A stretch of 64,000 bases of DNA from Amblyornis subalaris. Lineage: Eukaryota > Chordata > Aves > Passeriformes > Ptilonorhynchidae. Position numbers and translations under genes: made by a program. The stretch spans positions 4,116,663-4,180,662 of the forward strand of contig JACAXG010000012.1 in assembly GCA_018881555.1 (NCBI GenBank), in the 5' to 3' direction. Shown here piece by piece: positions 35,740 through 47,395 of this stretch (positions are counted from its first letter, which is position 1; every line of letters starts with the position of its first letter). A model generated the notes under the pieces. That model searched no databases, was not told where the DNA came from, and was given only the letters and a program-made list of their open reading frames with translations.

Positions 35740-35870
35740 GCCATTGTAGGCATCCAAGTTCAAAGCTTAGATCCTCAGTTGCCCACACCCACCCACAGAA
35801 TCCCAGCCATCAAAATCTCAGGGCACGTAAGCTTTCAGGCTTACCTGCTCCTAAAGTTAGGCACTACACG
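35740..35870 (+). repeat. Possible decayed amniote SINE segment
   Basis: 'gtaggcatccaagttcaaag' and 'gctcctaaagttaggcac' resemble the 'ttaggcacctaaagttaggc' phrases of an amniote-wide SINE family. The match is partial. Confidence 0.28.
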
Positions 35871-36294
35871 TTCATGTTGATCATGCTCAGCACATTAAAA
35901 CCATTCCTGTGCCAAAGCCCCACGGCATCTCCAGCACCAGGACTACTCCAGGCTTGTGCAGCTTCATGAGGTATCCAGGGAACATTATGATGCAGGCAGC
36001 CAAGGCTGTATAAGCAAGAGGAACAGGTAATGGGAATAGCTCTGTTTTACTCACCCTGAGGCTGGCACACACATCCAGCACTAAATGCCTTTGTGTTGTC
36101 GATTTTCATTTTATTCATCTGTTTAGGTAACACAAACTGCTCAGCATTTGAGGGCTGAGCTGCACTGCCAAGAAGGTCTGAACCTGTTAGACTTTTCCTG
36201 CTTCTTGAACAGCAAACACTTGTCAGCTGTGCAAGGCAGTGCCAAATTGAGCCTGGGACGAAGACTCTGTGGGTCACTTTACATTTTGCGTAGG

Positions 36295-36790
36295 CCTGTG
36301 CGATTAAACTGATTAGTGGCAGTTGATGACAATGAGCACAAAAGGAAATAATGATAACTGCAATTAATTCCTGTAGAAATTAATGAAACCATTCAAAGAA
36401 TTTTTTCAGTCATTTTTCTTTCACACCTTCTTGGCTGGTACAGCTCTGCTATGAATACTTTTTAAATTTATCTGATTAATATTTGTATGATTTAAATATG
36501 GTGTAGTTCATCCAGTGAAAACATTGTTCTGAAAATGTTCTTTGCCAAAAGAATAAGCTCTAAAATGAGTTTACTGCTAAATAAACATCCCAAGTTGTCT
36601 TAAGCAGAATATTAACAAACTCGCAAATTAGTTGTTTTGCAGGAGGTGGGCATTAATCATGATGGAGTAATGTAAATATATGAAATATCAATACAAATAA
36701 TTTCTATGCATTCAAGGGAGCATTCATGATTATTACAAAGAACGAGCTAACTTTCAGTAAGGTTATGGAAAATTAGAATCACTTCACTGT
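36295..36790. promoter_or_regulatory. Candidate homeodomain-rich regulatory block
   Basis: Many TAAT-type cores occur in complex, non-repetitive sequence: 'aattaatt' (36362-36369), 'aaattaatg' (36378-36386), 'tctgattaatattt' near 36470, and 'ggcattaatcatgatggagt' near 36650. A TCF-like 'ttcaaaga' lies near 36393. This texture is common in conserved elements of developmental gene deserts, but part of it follows from AT-richness. Confidence 0.25.
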
Positions 36791-38157
36791 GGTACTGATG
36801 TTTAAAATGTATCCTTTAAGGAACTTCATGTCTATCAGTTTGGAATCCACAACATACGAGAGAATAGACATACCTAGAAGGAAAGCAGAGGTAAATAGGC
36901 ATTGGATTACCCTGCTCTCCTAACAGAAGAGGGAACTGAACACACTCTTGTTTATTAGGACTCACAGTGCATGAAAGGAGAGCACTTCTTAGAAAATATG
37001 TTTACATATTTCTTACACATCACGATTAACCTATAGAAATGCAATGTGACAATATGGCAAAAGGAAATAAATGTGTATTGGTTGCTTTCTGCATGATTAA
37101 TGCTTCTTTCCATCAGACACATACATTTCATTTTATTAAAGATCACATTTCTGATTGCAAGAACTTGATCATAAATAAAGCATGCAAGTGGAAGTTGGAA
37201 ATCTTTTAATATTAATGACAAGAAAAATGGATTTATTGAATAGTCACCTGCAGTTCATACATACATAAGCACATAAAATGATAACCCAGCAGAGGTACCA
37301 TCTCCAGCTTGGAAGAAGAGATTCTGTGTTTCAAATAGCTTAATAATAATAGCAGTACATCTAGAGAAAATTATTTCTGTCTTCTCTGTCTAAAAAGAAC
37401 AGAATAACAGCCATTTATCTGCTACTTTCTTCCTTGTCACTTTATCTAGGAATTATAAAGTTTGTCTTCACTTTTTCAAAACTGAATCCAACACTGGTGG
37501 ACTTCAATGCAATAGTTCTGAACTCATATTTTTTGCCAATTTGGAAATTGGGGAAAAAAAAAAAAAAAGGGGTGCTTATGAATAAGGAAAAGACTAAGAG
37601 CTATTCAAACGGGATTTTTTGTCCAAAGAGCTAACAGATGAAAAATCTACTGTATTATTGAAAACGTGTATTGTTCTGGAAAAAAACAATCATGTCAATA
37701 AACAAATATAAACAGGGCAAATAACCTTCACATAAGATAATACAGTGTTGCTGAGGCTGCCTAGGTAGTGTAAGCATGATTATAGCATCCAGAAAAACTG
37801 CTGAGGAAATTCCTAGAGCAGTACAGGGCTGGTTAGGATGTAAGGCAATTAGAAATTTCCTCCCTCAGGCCAGTGGGCAGCAGAAGTAAAACAGCTCCAC
37901 TGTGAAAAGCACCTGTAAGAAAAGTTCATTTTATGAATCCACCACTAGCTTTCCTATCATCCATACAAGGTTGCCTGCCTGCTTAGTTCACGTAGAAAGG
38001 AACATCTGAGGACAAATAATCAACAGCTTCGTCCCCTACATGTCACACCCAGGGCCGGTTCACATATCCTGGAGCCACTGTTACCTCACCAGCCATTTAC
38101 TCCATCAAAGCTGCTTCCTGTGCCCCAGCTCTGCTAGGTAACCACCCTTCCTTTCAG
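36791..38157. other. Unique AT-rich non-coding DNA
   Basis: No gene was recognised. It contains the A15 run at 37550-37572. Composition becomes more GC-rich from about 38040. Confidence 0.55.
37550..37572 (+). repeat. A15 homopolymer flanked by GGGG
   Basis: Fifteen consecutive A (37554-37568) are bounded on both sides by exactly four G. It is a simple homopolymer with symmetrical edges. Length polymorphism or sequencing slippage is likely. Confidence 0.85.
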
Positions 38158-38570
38158 TCACCAGCAGCTTAGCAGCTCCTGGGAGTATCTCTTGCTTGGT
38201 CAGTGTCAAAAAGAACTGGGTTGTTGCAGATGTCCACTACTCCTGGCACACGCTGGCAAAGTACAGGACAGAGAGGGCAGAGCTGGGAGGTGCAGGGGGG
38301 AAAGTAGCTCGTAGAGAAAACTTGAGCAAGCTTTGGGCTCAAGGTGAGCACCCAACAGTTTTGGAAAGAGCAGCTGGGGAAGATCTGCTGCTTGCATGTC
38401 TCCAGCAGGCAGGGCAGCTGCCCCAGCTGTCCCAGCATGGGACATATCCTTCAAAAGAGGCTCATGCATCCAGGGATGCTGAAAGCCAAACTGAAAAGAG
38501 CTGTTTTCCACATAAACATTCTCGCAGGATCCAGCCATTCCTATGACTTGTCTAATAAAGTCTTTTTTAA
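38158..38570 (+). ncRNA. Candidate non-coding terminal exon with poly(A) signal
   Basis: The left edge is a good acceptor-like string, a pyrimidine run 'cacccttcctttcag' ending at 38157. The right edge is a canonical 'aataaa' (38554-38559) followed by a T-rich downstream element and nine A (38569-38577). The roughly 410 bp between are GC-richer than the surroundings. Plus-strand frames here need a non-ATG start to reach 100 codons and show no known domain, so a protein is not supported. Alternatives are a retrocopy ending in a short poly(A), which would be rare in birds because CR1 does not readily mobilise mRNAs, or chance. No upstream exon was identified. Confidence 0.25.
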
Positions 38571-39399
38571 AAAAAAATAATAGCACTTCAAAAAAGTACA
38601 AGTTGGATTTCTGTTCCCTACTCCAGTTCACACAAACTCACACAGAAATTTAAAGACAAATCTACTGACTCTAAAAAAGTGCCCTCCAGACAAGGTTACA
38701 GAGTTAGAGCAGCCACACATGCAGCTATAAGAGGACAGGTGCTACCACAGAAAGCAGACAATAATTTCTTCACTCAAACAAAAATAATTAAATGGGAGAT
38801 GATACATGCCTCATAACAATAGCAAATGAACTGAACAGCTCCTTGAAAAACAATTAAACCCATCTCTTACTGCCAAGACTTAGAAAGAAATTAGTATAAC
38901 TTTAATAAATGACATTTAATTAGAACTTTAGAAGGCCATTCATGTAAAAATCATATCAGGTTGTCATATGAACCCACAGAAAATAATTATAATCTAAATA
39001 TTCTCAATGCCAATTTGGGAGATCAAGAGTGAGACCTCTGTTTCTGAGTGGCTGCTTGCGTTATGCAGACTACAGGTGGGAAGGGGGTTAGGCCACTTTA
39101 CAAGTTTACAACCCTGTTTAAATACACTCTCAAAAAATTACACAGAGAATNAAAGTTGACAGAACCTGCCACAGTTCCATTCCCCAGAATGAATATATTT
39201 TCCTCAGTTTAATTATTCAGATACATATCTTAAACCAAAACCACACCCAAACCCTCATTTCTAGCAGTCTCCTCTGGCTGGTGTTGACAGGACCAGATCC
39301 AACAGAATCCCACATGTTAGTAGCCACCTCCACTGTCTGCTTTCAGGCCTCTCCGTTCAGTTCCCATGCCAAGCACCACCAGAACCAGGAAGGAAAAAA

Positions 39400-39475
39400 A
39401 GACACTTGCACATGTGCCTGCTTGCATATGCGTGTTCTCACACACATGCACAACCAGATAACATATATATATATA
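39400..39475 (+). repeat. Degenerate CA and TA microsatellite
   Basis: Imperfect CA/TG dinucleotides ('ctcacacacatgcacaacca' near 39437) lead into a clean AT run (39463-39475). Confidence 0.7.
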
Positions 39476-42400
39476 GAAATATTTAATCTCTTGTTTTATG
39501 CTGTGCCAAAAATTGGGGAACAGGTGCATTGATGTGAGCTGATTGTATCTTACTGTACTTCTAGTGAAATCATTGCTCTCTTCTTCTCTTTATATTTCTA
39601 AACTAAGTTTCTGGTGCCAAACTGTTTTTTCTGCTTTGAATGGCTATATAGCTATAGTCTCTAATGATTTTCAATGACAATTCCAGAGTAAGGAACTCTC
39701 TCTCCCTCTGCTCACAACCCTCATTCCTGTCCCATCCTTTCCCTTGTGCTGACACTATTGTTTCTAGGGACATCCAGGAACTGGCTCAAGAAACACAGTT
39801 TCAATTTAAAATAGCACTGAAAAAGTAGATAAAAGCAGAGGAATATTTTAATCCAAACCTGCTTCCTACTTATTTTCGTATCTTTAAAAAGATTTGTATA
39901 AAAACAACTAGAGAGGCAGGTTTGGGTCAGGAAAAATGAGCTGAGGACAGAAACCCTCTAAATATCGTTGCTGAAATAGAAGAACGTGAAAAGGCACTGT
40001 TAAAACTGTACCAGGTATTTACTTAGCCAGTTAAAGAAGTAATACAGAGCTTGGGAGGTAAGGTTAAAGTCCTGTTTGCCATTAACTACAAAGCAATGCA
40101 AAGAGAGAGTTCAAACCAGTCTTTGAGTGTGCCACTGGTGTTGGAAATGTATTCATTAAACAAAGGAACTGCAGGAACTCCAAGTACATTTCAAATAATT
40201 ACTAATTTTAATGCTATCTTCTTGCAGAATTTTTCATGCTTATGATGAATTTATTTGGTTTAAGGGTTGCAGCAGACTATTTTACTTCACAGTTTTATTA
40301 ATTATACGTTCTTGCTACAGTGCAATAACATGATTTTTTGCAGGCTTTTTTTCCCCTCAAAAAAAATTACTATTGCATGATAGAATTACCCACCTGAAAC
40401 TAACTCACTTTTGTGGGAGAAAATTTGCATTAAATTGTACTTCAAGATGAGAACACAATCTATCCTTTAAAGAACGATGGAAATAGTTATATGGGAAACT
40501 TTTGGCAAAGAACAAAGGTTTTCCCAGAAAATCGTGGTCTGCTAAGACGATGTTTGCTGTTTCCTTGGTTCTTCCATAGTTCTTCAAGATTAATTGTCAG
40601 TAAAAAAATACAGATCAAATTCTGAGACACCATATTTCACAGTTAATTCACAATTTACTCAAATAAAATTCTCAGAGCTTGGCTCCATTAGAACAGCATA
40701 TTTAGGATTTTTACACAGTACTATTCATCAAGAATTACTTAGCTGCCTAGGTCTTATTTTTCAAAATCTAAATCTATATCTGGCTACATTTTGAAATACC
40801 TAATATCCTCCTAGGACACCTCACAGGAGAGTCCAAGAATCCAAGGTAGCAAGATGTGTCTTACGGGTTTGGTAAATATTTTAATTACTTCAGAATATAG
40901 AAAAAAACCTTTACAGAAAATATGGAAAACATAATTTTACAGGTTCTTGTATAAAATTCATTTAATTGGAACCAAACCCACTAACATGAAATTCTAGTGA
41001 ATTTTTTTTAATTAATAGGGTATTCAGACACTTAATCTGGTTGAAATTCTCTGAATGACTAAAACAGTAGCTAAAATTGTCTGACATTTAGGAAACTCTA
41101 GGGTTATCTCTGTCAAAAGGAGGAATTTATACGGTTCAGAATATATTGTTCCAAACAGCCACGCTTATGAAGAACTAATGCAAAATCAGCAGAATAAGAA
41201 CAAATACTCTCTTTGCACACTTTTTTCTAATCTGGCCTTCCACTCAGTTCTCTGCCCCAAGGGGTTCTGCTTCTGAGCTCTTCCTTAGTGCCTGCCTGCA
41301 TATTTTCTTTTTTTCTGGCTTTCCTTTGTTAATATATCTAATTATGAAACAATTCCCTAGAATCTGGATTTATGACTGGTGTCTACATGGCTCAGTTTTC
41401 ACTGGATATTGCCAGTTGGCCCAAATCTCACCTTCTCTCTCTTTTTAAATATGTCTGTCAATATCCATAGGTTGGTTTTGATGGTGTTAATGACTTCCAG
41501 GTTAACAAGAAGATGGTGAAGGTTCATAAAATTTTCCTTTTGACTTTAAGTTCCTATTCAGCTAGTTCCAGCTCTCGTAAAGGGTAGTCCCGTGTCTTTA
41601 TTCAGACAAGTAAAAAAAATCACACTTCCCTTCTCTGTTTATTAAATCTACAAGGATCTGAGATAGGCATCCAAAGCTGTCTTAGAGTTTCATATTGCCA
41701 TGTAGCACAGCAGCTTCAAAGTACTTGGGTTTAGAAAGCAGCTTCTGTTCTCATCCAGGAGCAAAAGGAGAGAAAGGAGGCAATGCCCAGAATCTGATTT
41801 TTTTCTTTTTGCCATTGTTGCTCGGAATTGGAAGACTTCTGTTACAACTTTTTCTGCAATATGGCTAAGCCTAAAGACTTAATCTAATATTACATCCCAA
41901 GTTATATTATAAATATTATTTGATTTGTTATTTTTGGAGCCTGTATGACAGCATTGGTTTTCATTCCAGATTATATCTAAAATAAGAAAAAGAAAAAGGC
42001 AGACAGATTTTCTAACAAGCCATATCTGTTTATCATCAGTTGCCAAGAAACTGTACAGTAGCTTAGAGAAATGGAGTGCTTTTTTTCTGTGGCTTAGGAG
42101 TCCAGACCATCATGGGAACTTATGAAATTGGGAATCCACGTGTTTTGTAAAATTCCTCTCTTAGAAATAAAACTTTAGCTTAAATTTATTTAATTCTAAA
42201 CATAACACAGAACGATTTATCAGACCAAAATCTTTAAAGAGGCATTCATACAATAATGCAACTAGAAATTATTCTCATATCTGTAACGTTCCTTCTCCAC
42301 TCATACGGCTCACAGTATATCAGCTATAAAGTCTTATTTGCTTGTTCTTAAAGACTGCAAGAGGCAGACCAAGAGAGAGCCTTTCCTGTACTCGTGATCA

Positions 42401-45400
42401 GCCATGTATCATTAACTAACCACAAATTAGAAGTCATTACTGATAACTATGCATATAATATTCCTGAGAAATGTCTACAAAACAACTGTTTCTATAGGAG
42501 TTTTGTAAATATGAGCCCAAAGTAATATAAAGTATTATCAGTTTATTAACACAATGCAATCATTGATGCAACAAATCCTTCACCACAAAAACCTGCAGGC
42601 TAAAAGATCTGAATATAGGTCAGCAGTTGTTCTGGTATTTTCAGTAACTGAACCATTTCTCTAACTCTGTAAAAATAGAGAGCAACTATAAAGAGACAAG
42701 AACTTTTCTTTCTGGCAGTGTAATCACATTTAATCCCAGTCAGTACTAAAGTTAATCAAAGGAGCAGGCTTCATTACAAATACTAACTGTAATTTTAAAT
42801 ACCCTGCAATAAAATCAGAGGTTAACTTTCACAATCTTTCAGAACATGTCTATGACACTGGAAAAAGCAATGTACCTGCAGATGCAATATCTAAAGCTAA
42901 AGCTATTTAAATAACTGCATTTAAGGGCTTTCCGAAACTGTTCTGTAATATTTGATGAAAAAAATAACTAAAAATTGTTTTCTCCATAATCAGTTGAACC
43001 TTCTAGTATTACCATAAGATTAAAAAAACCCCATGTATTCTCCTTTCAAATTTATTTAAGCGTTGTCAGAGATGACATACAGGAAACAAAGCAAGATAAA
43101 TATCAATATCTAAGCAATGTCTCCAGGAGCAAGTAGATTGCATGAGGAGATGTAAGTTTACCAAAATGGTTGAGCAATTGTCCCTTGTCCCTTTCATGTC
43201 CTGAGGGTATTCATATCTCCCCTAATCAAAGTGTATATTTATTCTGGCTCTTAAGTCAGACTCAGAGCTGCTCCTATTCCCTTGGTCTGCTTACTTTTTA
43301 ACTGATCAACACAGGTTTCATTAACATTTATAGAAATTTGTATAGGTTTTACATCAATAATTGTTTGCTCCCCTGAAAACATAATTATGATGAATCATAG
43401 CCTTATTTGTTCAAAATTTTGCCTCTAGATGCTGTTAAGTTCTGCAGTTAAGAATTGCAGGATAAAAGCAAAAATCTACAAGTCCATATTCAAGACTNGG
43501 AACTGGCTAACCAGCTAGAGATATCTTACTTCTTGTTTTTAAAAATAATGTTTCACTTACAATTTGTAGAATAGGATAGCAACCTCTGCCCCAAGATTCA
43601 TATACGGAAATATTTTATTGTTTTTCCTGAATCTGATTCACAACCATTCACTGAAGCATAGAAGTCCTCTCTTAGTGAGGAATTCTTTCAGAAGGGATGT
43701 GCTTTGAACCTCCTGCATAACAACAGATAGGTGAAGCTTGCAAAATATCTCGTAAAAAGTAGCTCAAAGCAATGCTTTTCCTGTGTGTCCAACACACACA
43801 TCTGACAATCACAGATGCCATGCACATGCTGCTGATGTTCCCAGACAGCTATCTCTGTTGTCAAGATCCTAGTAAGATATGACACAAGTGATGGATCTCT
43901 AGACAGTTAATGTAACAAATGAAGCAAACATATCATGTGATTCAGACTTTGGGCCCCAAATTTTCAAGCTTTTCACAAAAATTGTATTTAGGTCTAGAAT
44001 TCTCTAAGTATCTGTCAGTTTTTTTNAAAAAAACTAAATTCTCACCTTGCTAGGTGTACCTGAAAATACATCCATGTATGTCCATTATGTCTGGACATAA
44101 TTAGATCAGAAGAACTTCCACTATAATAAGTACATGGAAATAGTTCTAATAGGTATAATAAAGGTATGATGAAGTCATCTCTTAACTGAGGCTCAGAATA
44201 AACTCTTGAGTTTCCTTATAAAATACACAAGTGCAAACAAATCAAGATGCCTCCTGACCTCTCTTTCTGGGATCCTTTTGAGCCATAAAATTACTGCCCA
44301 AGTTGTTTAATAATAACAGAAAACAGCTGTGGAACATATATGATACAAAAGATATATTGGTCATTTCAAGCAAAACAACCATCTCTACAAACTTAGAGGA
44401 GAAATCCATAAGGCACATACTCAAATGCAAAATTATAATCCCAGACAGGAGTACAGCATAAATCCTCAGCTAACAAAGCTGTTCTAGACTGAAGAGACCT
44501 ACTTTTACTCCTTCTTTAATATCTATCACCTTGATATGTAAAAACTACATTAAAAAATAGTCTTTGGACTTTTTTACCAGTATGTCACTGTTATCTGTTT
44601 GCTGCTCCACTTACTGTGTTTTAAGGGTATGAGTCCATTGGTTTCACTTCTGAAAGGATCAGAGGAGACAAAGCCAAACACAGAAGATGGATTTTCACTT
44701 TGTTCTGTTTATTTCCGGTAAATATTATTTCCAGTAAAAAAAATATAGCATAAATAAAATGTTCCAGGCCCAGTTCCTTTGAAGTTCTTACAGGAAGGTG
44801 ATATACATCCTCACAAACTCTCACATCTCTCACAGAATAGGGAGAACAAGTTAAAAAGGGGAGCTATGGGCTGGGCAGCTTAATACCACATCTGTCCTTA
44901 GCTTCTAAAACATACCTATGAGGCTATAGATGGTCAAGGAGTCTGAAGCTGCTCTGAATTATGTCTGGGACTCATTCCAGAACAGAAACTGTAGAAGTGG
45001 CATGAACTGTCTCCCTCCTTCCCAGCTATGCCAATGATTTTTCTGTTGCAGGCTTATTCTTCCTGGAACTCACTGAAGAATCCCGGGCACACAAACACAT
45101 CATGTTGTAAAGAAGGAGAGACGTTGTTATCCCTTGTGGAACCATCAGGCCACAACAGCGTTATCTTTAAGATTCCAGGTAGACTGTCCCCATTGCTTTC
45201 TTGAGTGACACAGAAGGAGGCTTACTGTAAAGAACACTACTGCTGAAACGAACATTGCACGCTTGCAAACGAGATCAGTAGAGAATAGAACTAATGAGAG
45301 AAAATTCCACATTAAGTTTAATTTTTATTTGTCAGAGGAAATTATTGTTCCAACACTAATTAAGAATAGTCTCAGGATTACAAAAAATGAAGATGAAAAG

Positions 45401-46928
45401 CAGTACTGTCAACACTACCCCTCTGAACACTGAAGATGCGAGGACCAACCTTGAATTAAATTTCCCTCAGTGGGGTCAGAATAAAGAGTAGAGCACTGAA
45501 GGATGTTCCCATCTCTCTTTTCTCCTCAGCAGTCAACTGTGCTTGAGCTACCAATACTGCTGTAGGTTTTGGCAAGAGATTACGGCTATAAACCAGCTTT
45601 GGAGAAAAAATAATCTTTAAAAGGAAATTCTCCTCCATATTGTCACACTCATTCTTTTAATAGCCCACATCCATATCGTATAGTGTCTCTCTAATTTCCT
45701 CAAATTTCCATTTTAAATTATTAGGAGATATCTCTCTGCTCCTGTATTGTCCACTAAGAGTATCGAAGTATTTATTTTCCTTCTTATTTTTGTAAATTTG
45801 TTTCAGCAATGGAAATGAAGCCTGATAAATGTACTTTGCTTAGCAGGTATGAAGTCCTTCCTTTGGGCAATATCACTGAAGTGCCTACCATGAACTCTAA
45901 AGTAGCTGGGAGTTTACTTGATTCCTAGAAGTGCAGTGAAAATAAGCAGATAAAAGGCGACAGAGTCATTGCTGATGCAAATGAAAATGTTACATCAAAG
46001 CAGCTGGGGATAATACTGTAGATGTTTACATTTTCCCAACATGCTTACATTGTTTCTTCCAAATTTTCCAGGCAAAGCTCACCTGGTTTTACTCAAGGCC
46101 TGGAATGCAGTGAATTGTGTACGGCACCTAATATTTATTCATGCCATTGTCAAGAACATCTTTGCAGCTCCTGCCAAAGTCTGTCATTGAATGTGTTTGT
46201 TCAGCTGCATGGCAAACATAATACACAGTCATCATTTTTACTTCGTCACCTACTCAATATTTTTCTTCTCTGATTAAATTAACTCATAAATACTGTGCTT
46301 TTCATGCCAGAAAAAAATCTTACAACATCCATTCAGCTAAGACCCATTTGTACGTTTTTATGTTCTTGAACATTTAGCTACTTCAATAATTAGTTCTGAA
46401 ACAATGGAAAAGCCAAATGCTCTAATTTACTGGGGACTCTGGAAACTCTAATCACAATCCAAAGGATTATATATTCAGGCAAAACTTTCTACTAAGCTAA
46501 ATTTCATCATTACTCACTATCAACTGTAGAAAGATGCACAGGAATGGAGAAAACAAAAGGATAGTAAAGGACTTGGTAAAAAAAATGTTTAACACCTTTC
46601 TGCATTTCCACAGGAAAGGATTGACCGTACCGGAGAAGATCGACTGCAGCACAGGTGACAAAGAATAGTGTTAGGTAGTGAGAGTGAAACCAGAGCACAT
46701 GAGGGAACCTGGCTTGACACGTCAGCTTCCAGCACAGTGCTGTATCACCTTAGTTGCTGCTGCTGCCCATGGTAGGTAAAGCACAAATATTCTCTTGCAC
46801 TGCAAAGAGATCTCCCGCCCTGGATGGCACAGAAACCACAGCTGCCAGACATTTGACTTTGTGTCCGGGAAGCAGTGGAAAATAAGATTTCCCTGGGAGG
46901 TCTCTGCCCTCTCTCTAGACAGGTTTAA

Positions 46929-46950
46929 TTTAAGAGGTGCTCCTCTTAAA
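46929..46950. repeat. Perfect 9-bp inverted repeat, 4-nt loop
   Basis: Arms 'tttaagagg' and 'cctcttaaa' are perfectly complementary around the loop 'tgct'. It could form a small hairpin but has no T-run consistent with a terminator, and none is expected in a vertebrate. Confidence 0.7.
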
Positions 46951-47199
46951 CCCATTCTTAAGCATTTTCGGGGATGAAGACTCAACAGCCCTCTCAAAAA
47001 ATCAGCCATCTTCAGAGTCAGAAAGCTGTTTCCCGAGTATTCATTCCTAGTATGAATTTGCCAGAGCAAATCTGTTTTATCTACCACAGAGAACAAATAA
47101 TTCCTGTAAAAGGCTGCTGTAAATAAAATCAAAGGCTGTTCTCATGGCCCATCAGTCTTCTTTATTCCAGAGAAAGAAATACAATACACTTCTTCCAAT

Positions 47200-47395
47200 T
47201 TTTCATACATGTCATGTTGTTGTGACCTGGTTATTCTCCTCTGGATTCTAACTAGCTTTGTGTCTTTCTAGGAGTTTGGTGCCCCAAAACATGATATAAT
47301 ACACAAGCTCAGGCCTTAAACAGTACTGAGATGGTTGTTCAAGACAATGCCATGTAACATGGTGTCAGTCAGAATATCTGTGACCTATCATTTTT
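47200..47395 (-). repeat. Old CR1 LINE fragment, reverse orientation
   Basis: Read on the plus strand it follows the reverse complement of CR1 ORF2 in its C-terminal region: 'ttattctcctctggattcta', 'aggagtttggtgccccaaaa', 'atacacaagctcaggcctta' and 'acagtactgagatgg' correspond to the family phrases 'ctctggac', 'gtggtgcccaaaactgg', 'actccagctgaggcct' and 'agtgctgagtaga'. The same region of a younger copy is present at about 9515-9640. Divergence is high and no open frame survives. Confidence 0.78.

Larger units (their letters stand above)
34111..36294. other. Non-coding DNA with minor repeats
   Basis: No gene was recognised. It holds a purine tract (35207-35273) and two weak SINE-like segments (34930-34985 and 35740-35870). 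Confidence 0.5.
38578..47199. other. Long featureless AT-rich desert
   Basis: About 8.6 kb without a recognisable gene, RNA or clear interspersed repeat. It contains a degenerate CA/TA microsatellite (39400-39475), a short perfect hairpin (46929-46950) and three ambiguous bases (39151, 43498, 44026). Open frames are short except one of 136 codons (46722-47132, minus) with no known domain. Confidence 0.55.

Noticed and set aside
46722..47132. 136-codon open frame on the minus strand
   Set aside because: No recognisable domain, no splice or promoter support, and it ends just before an old CR1 fragment.
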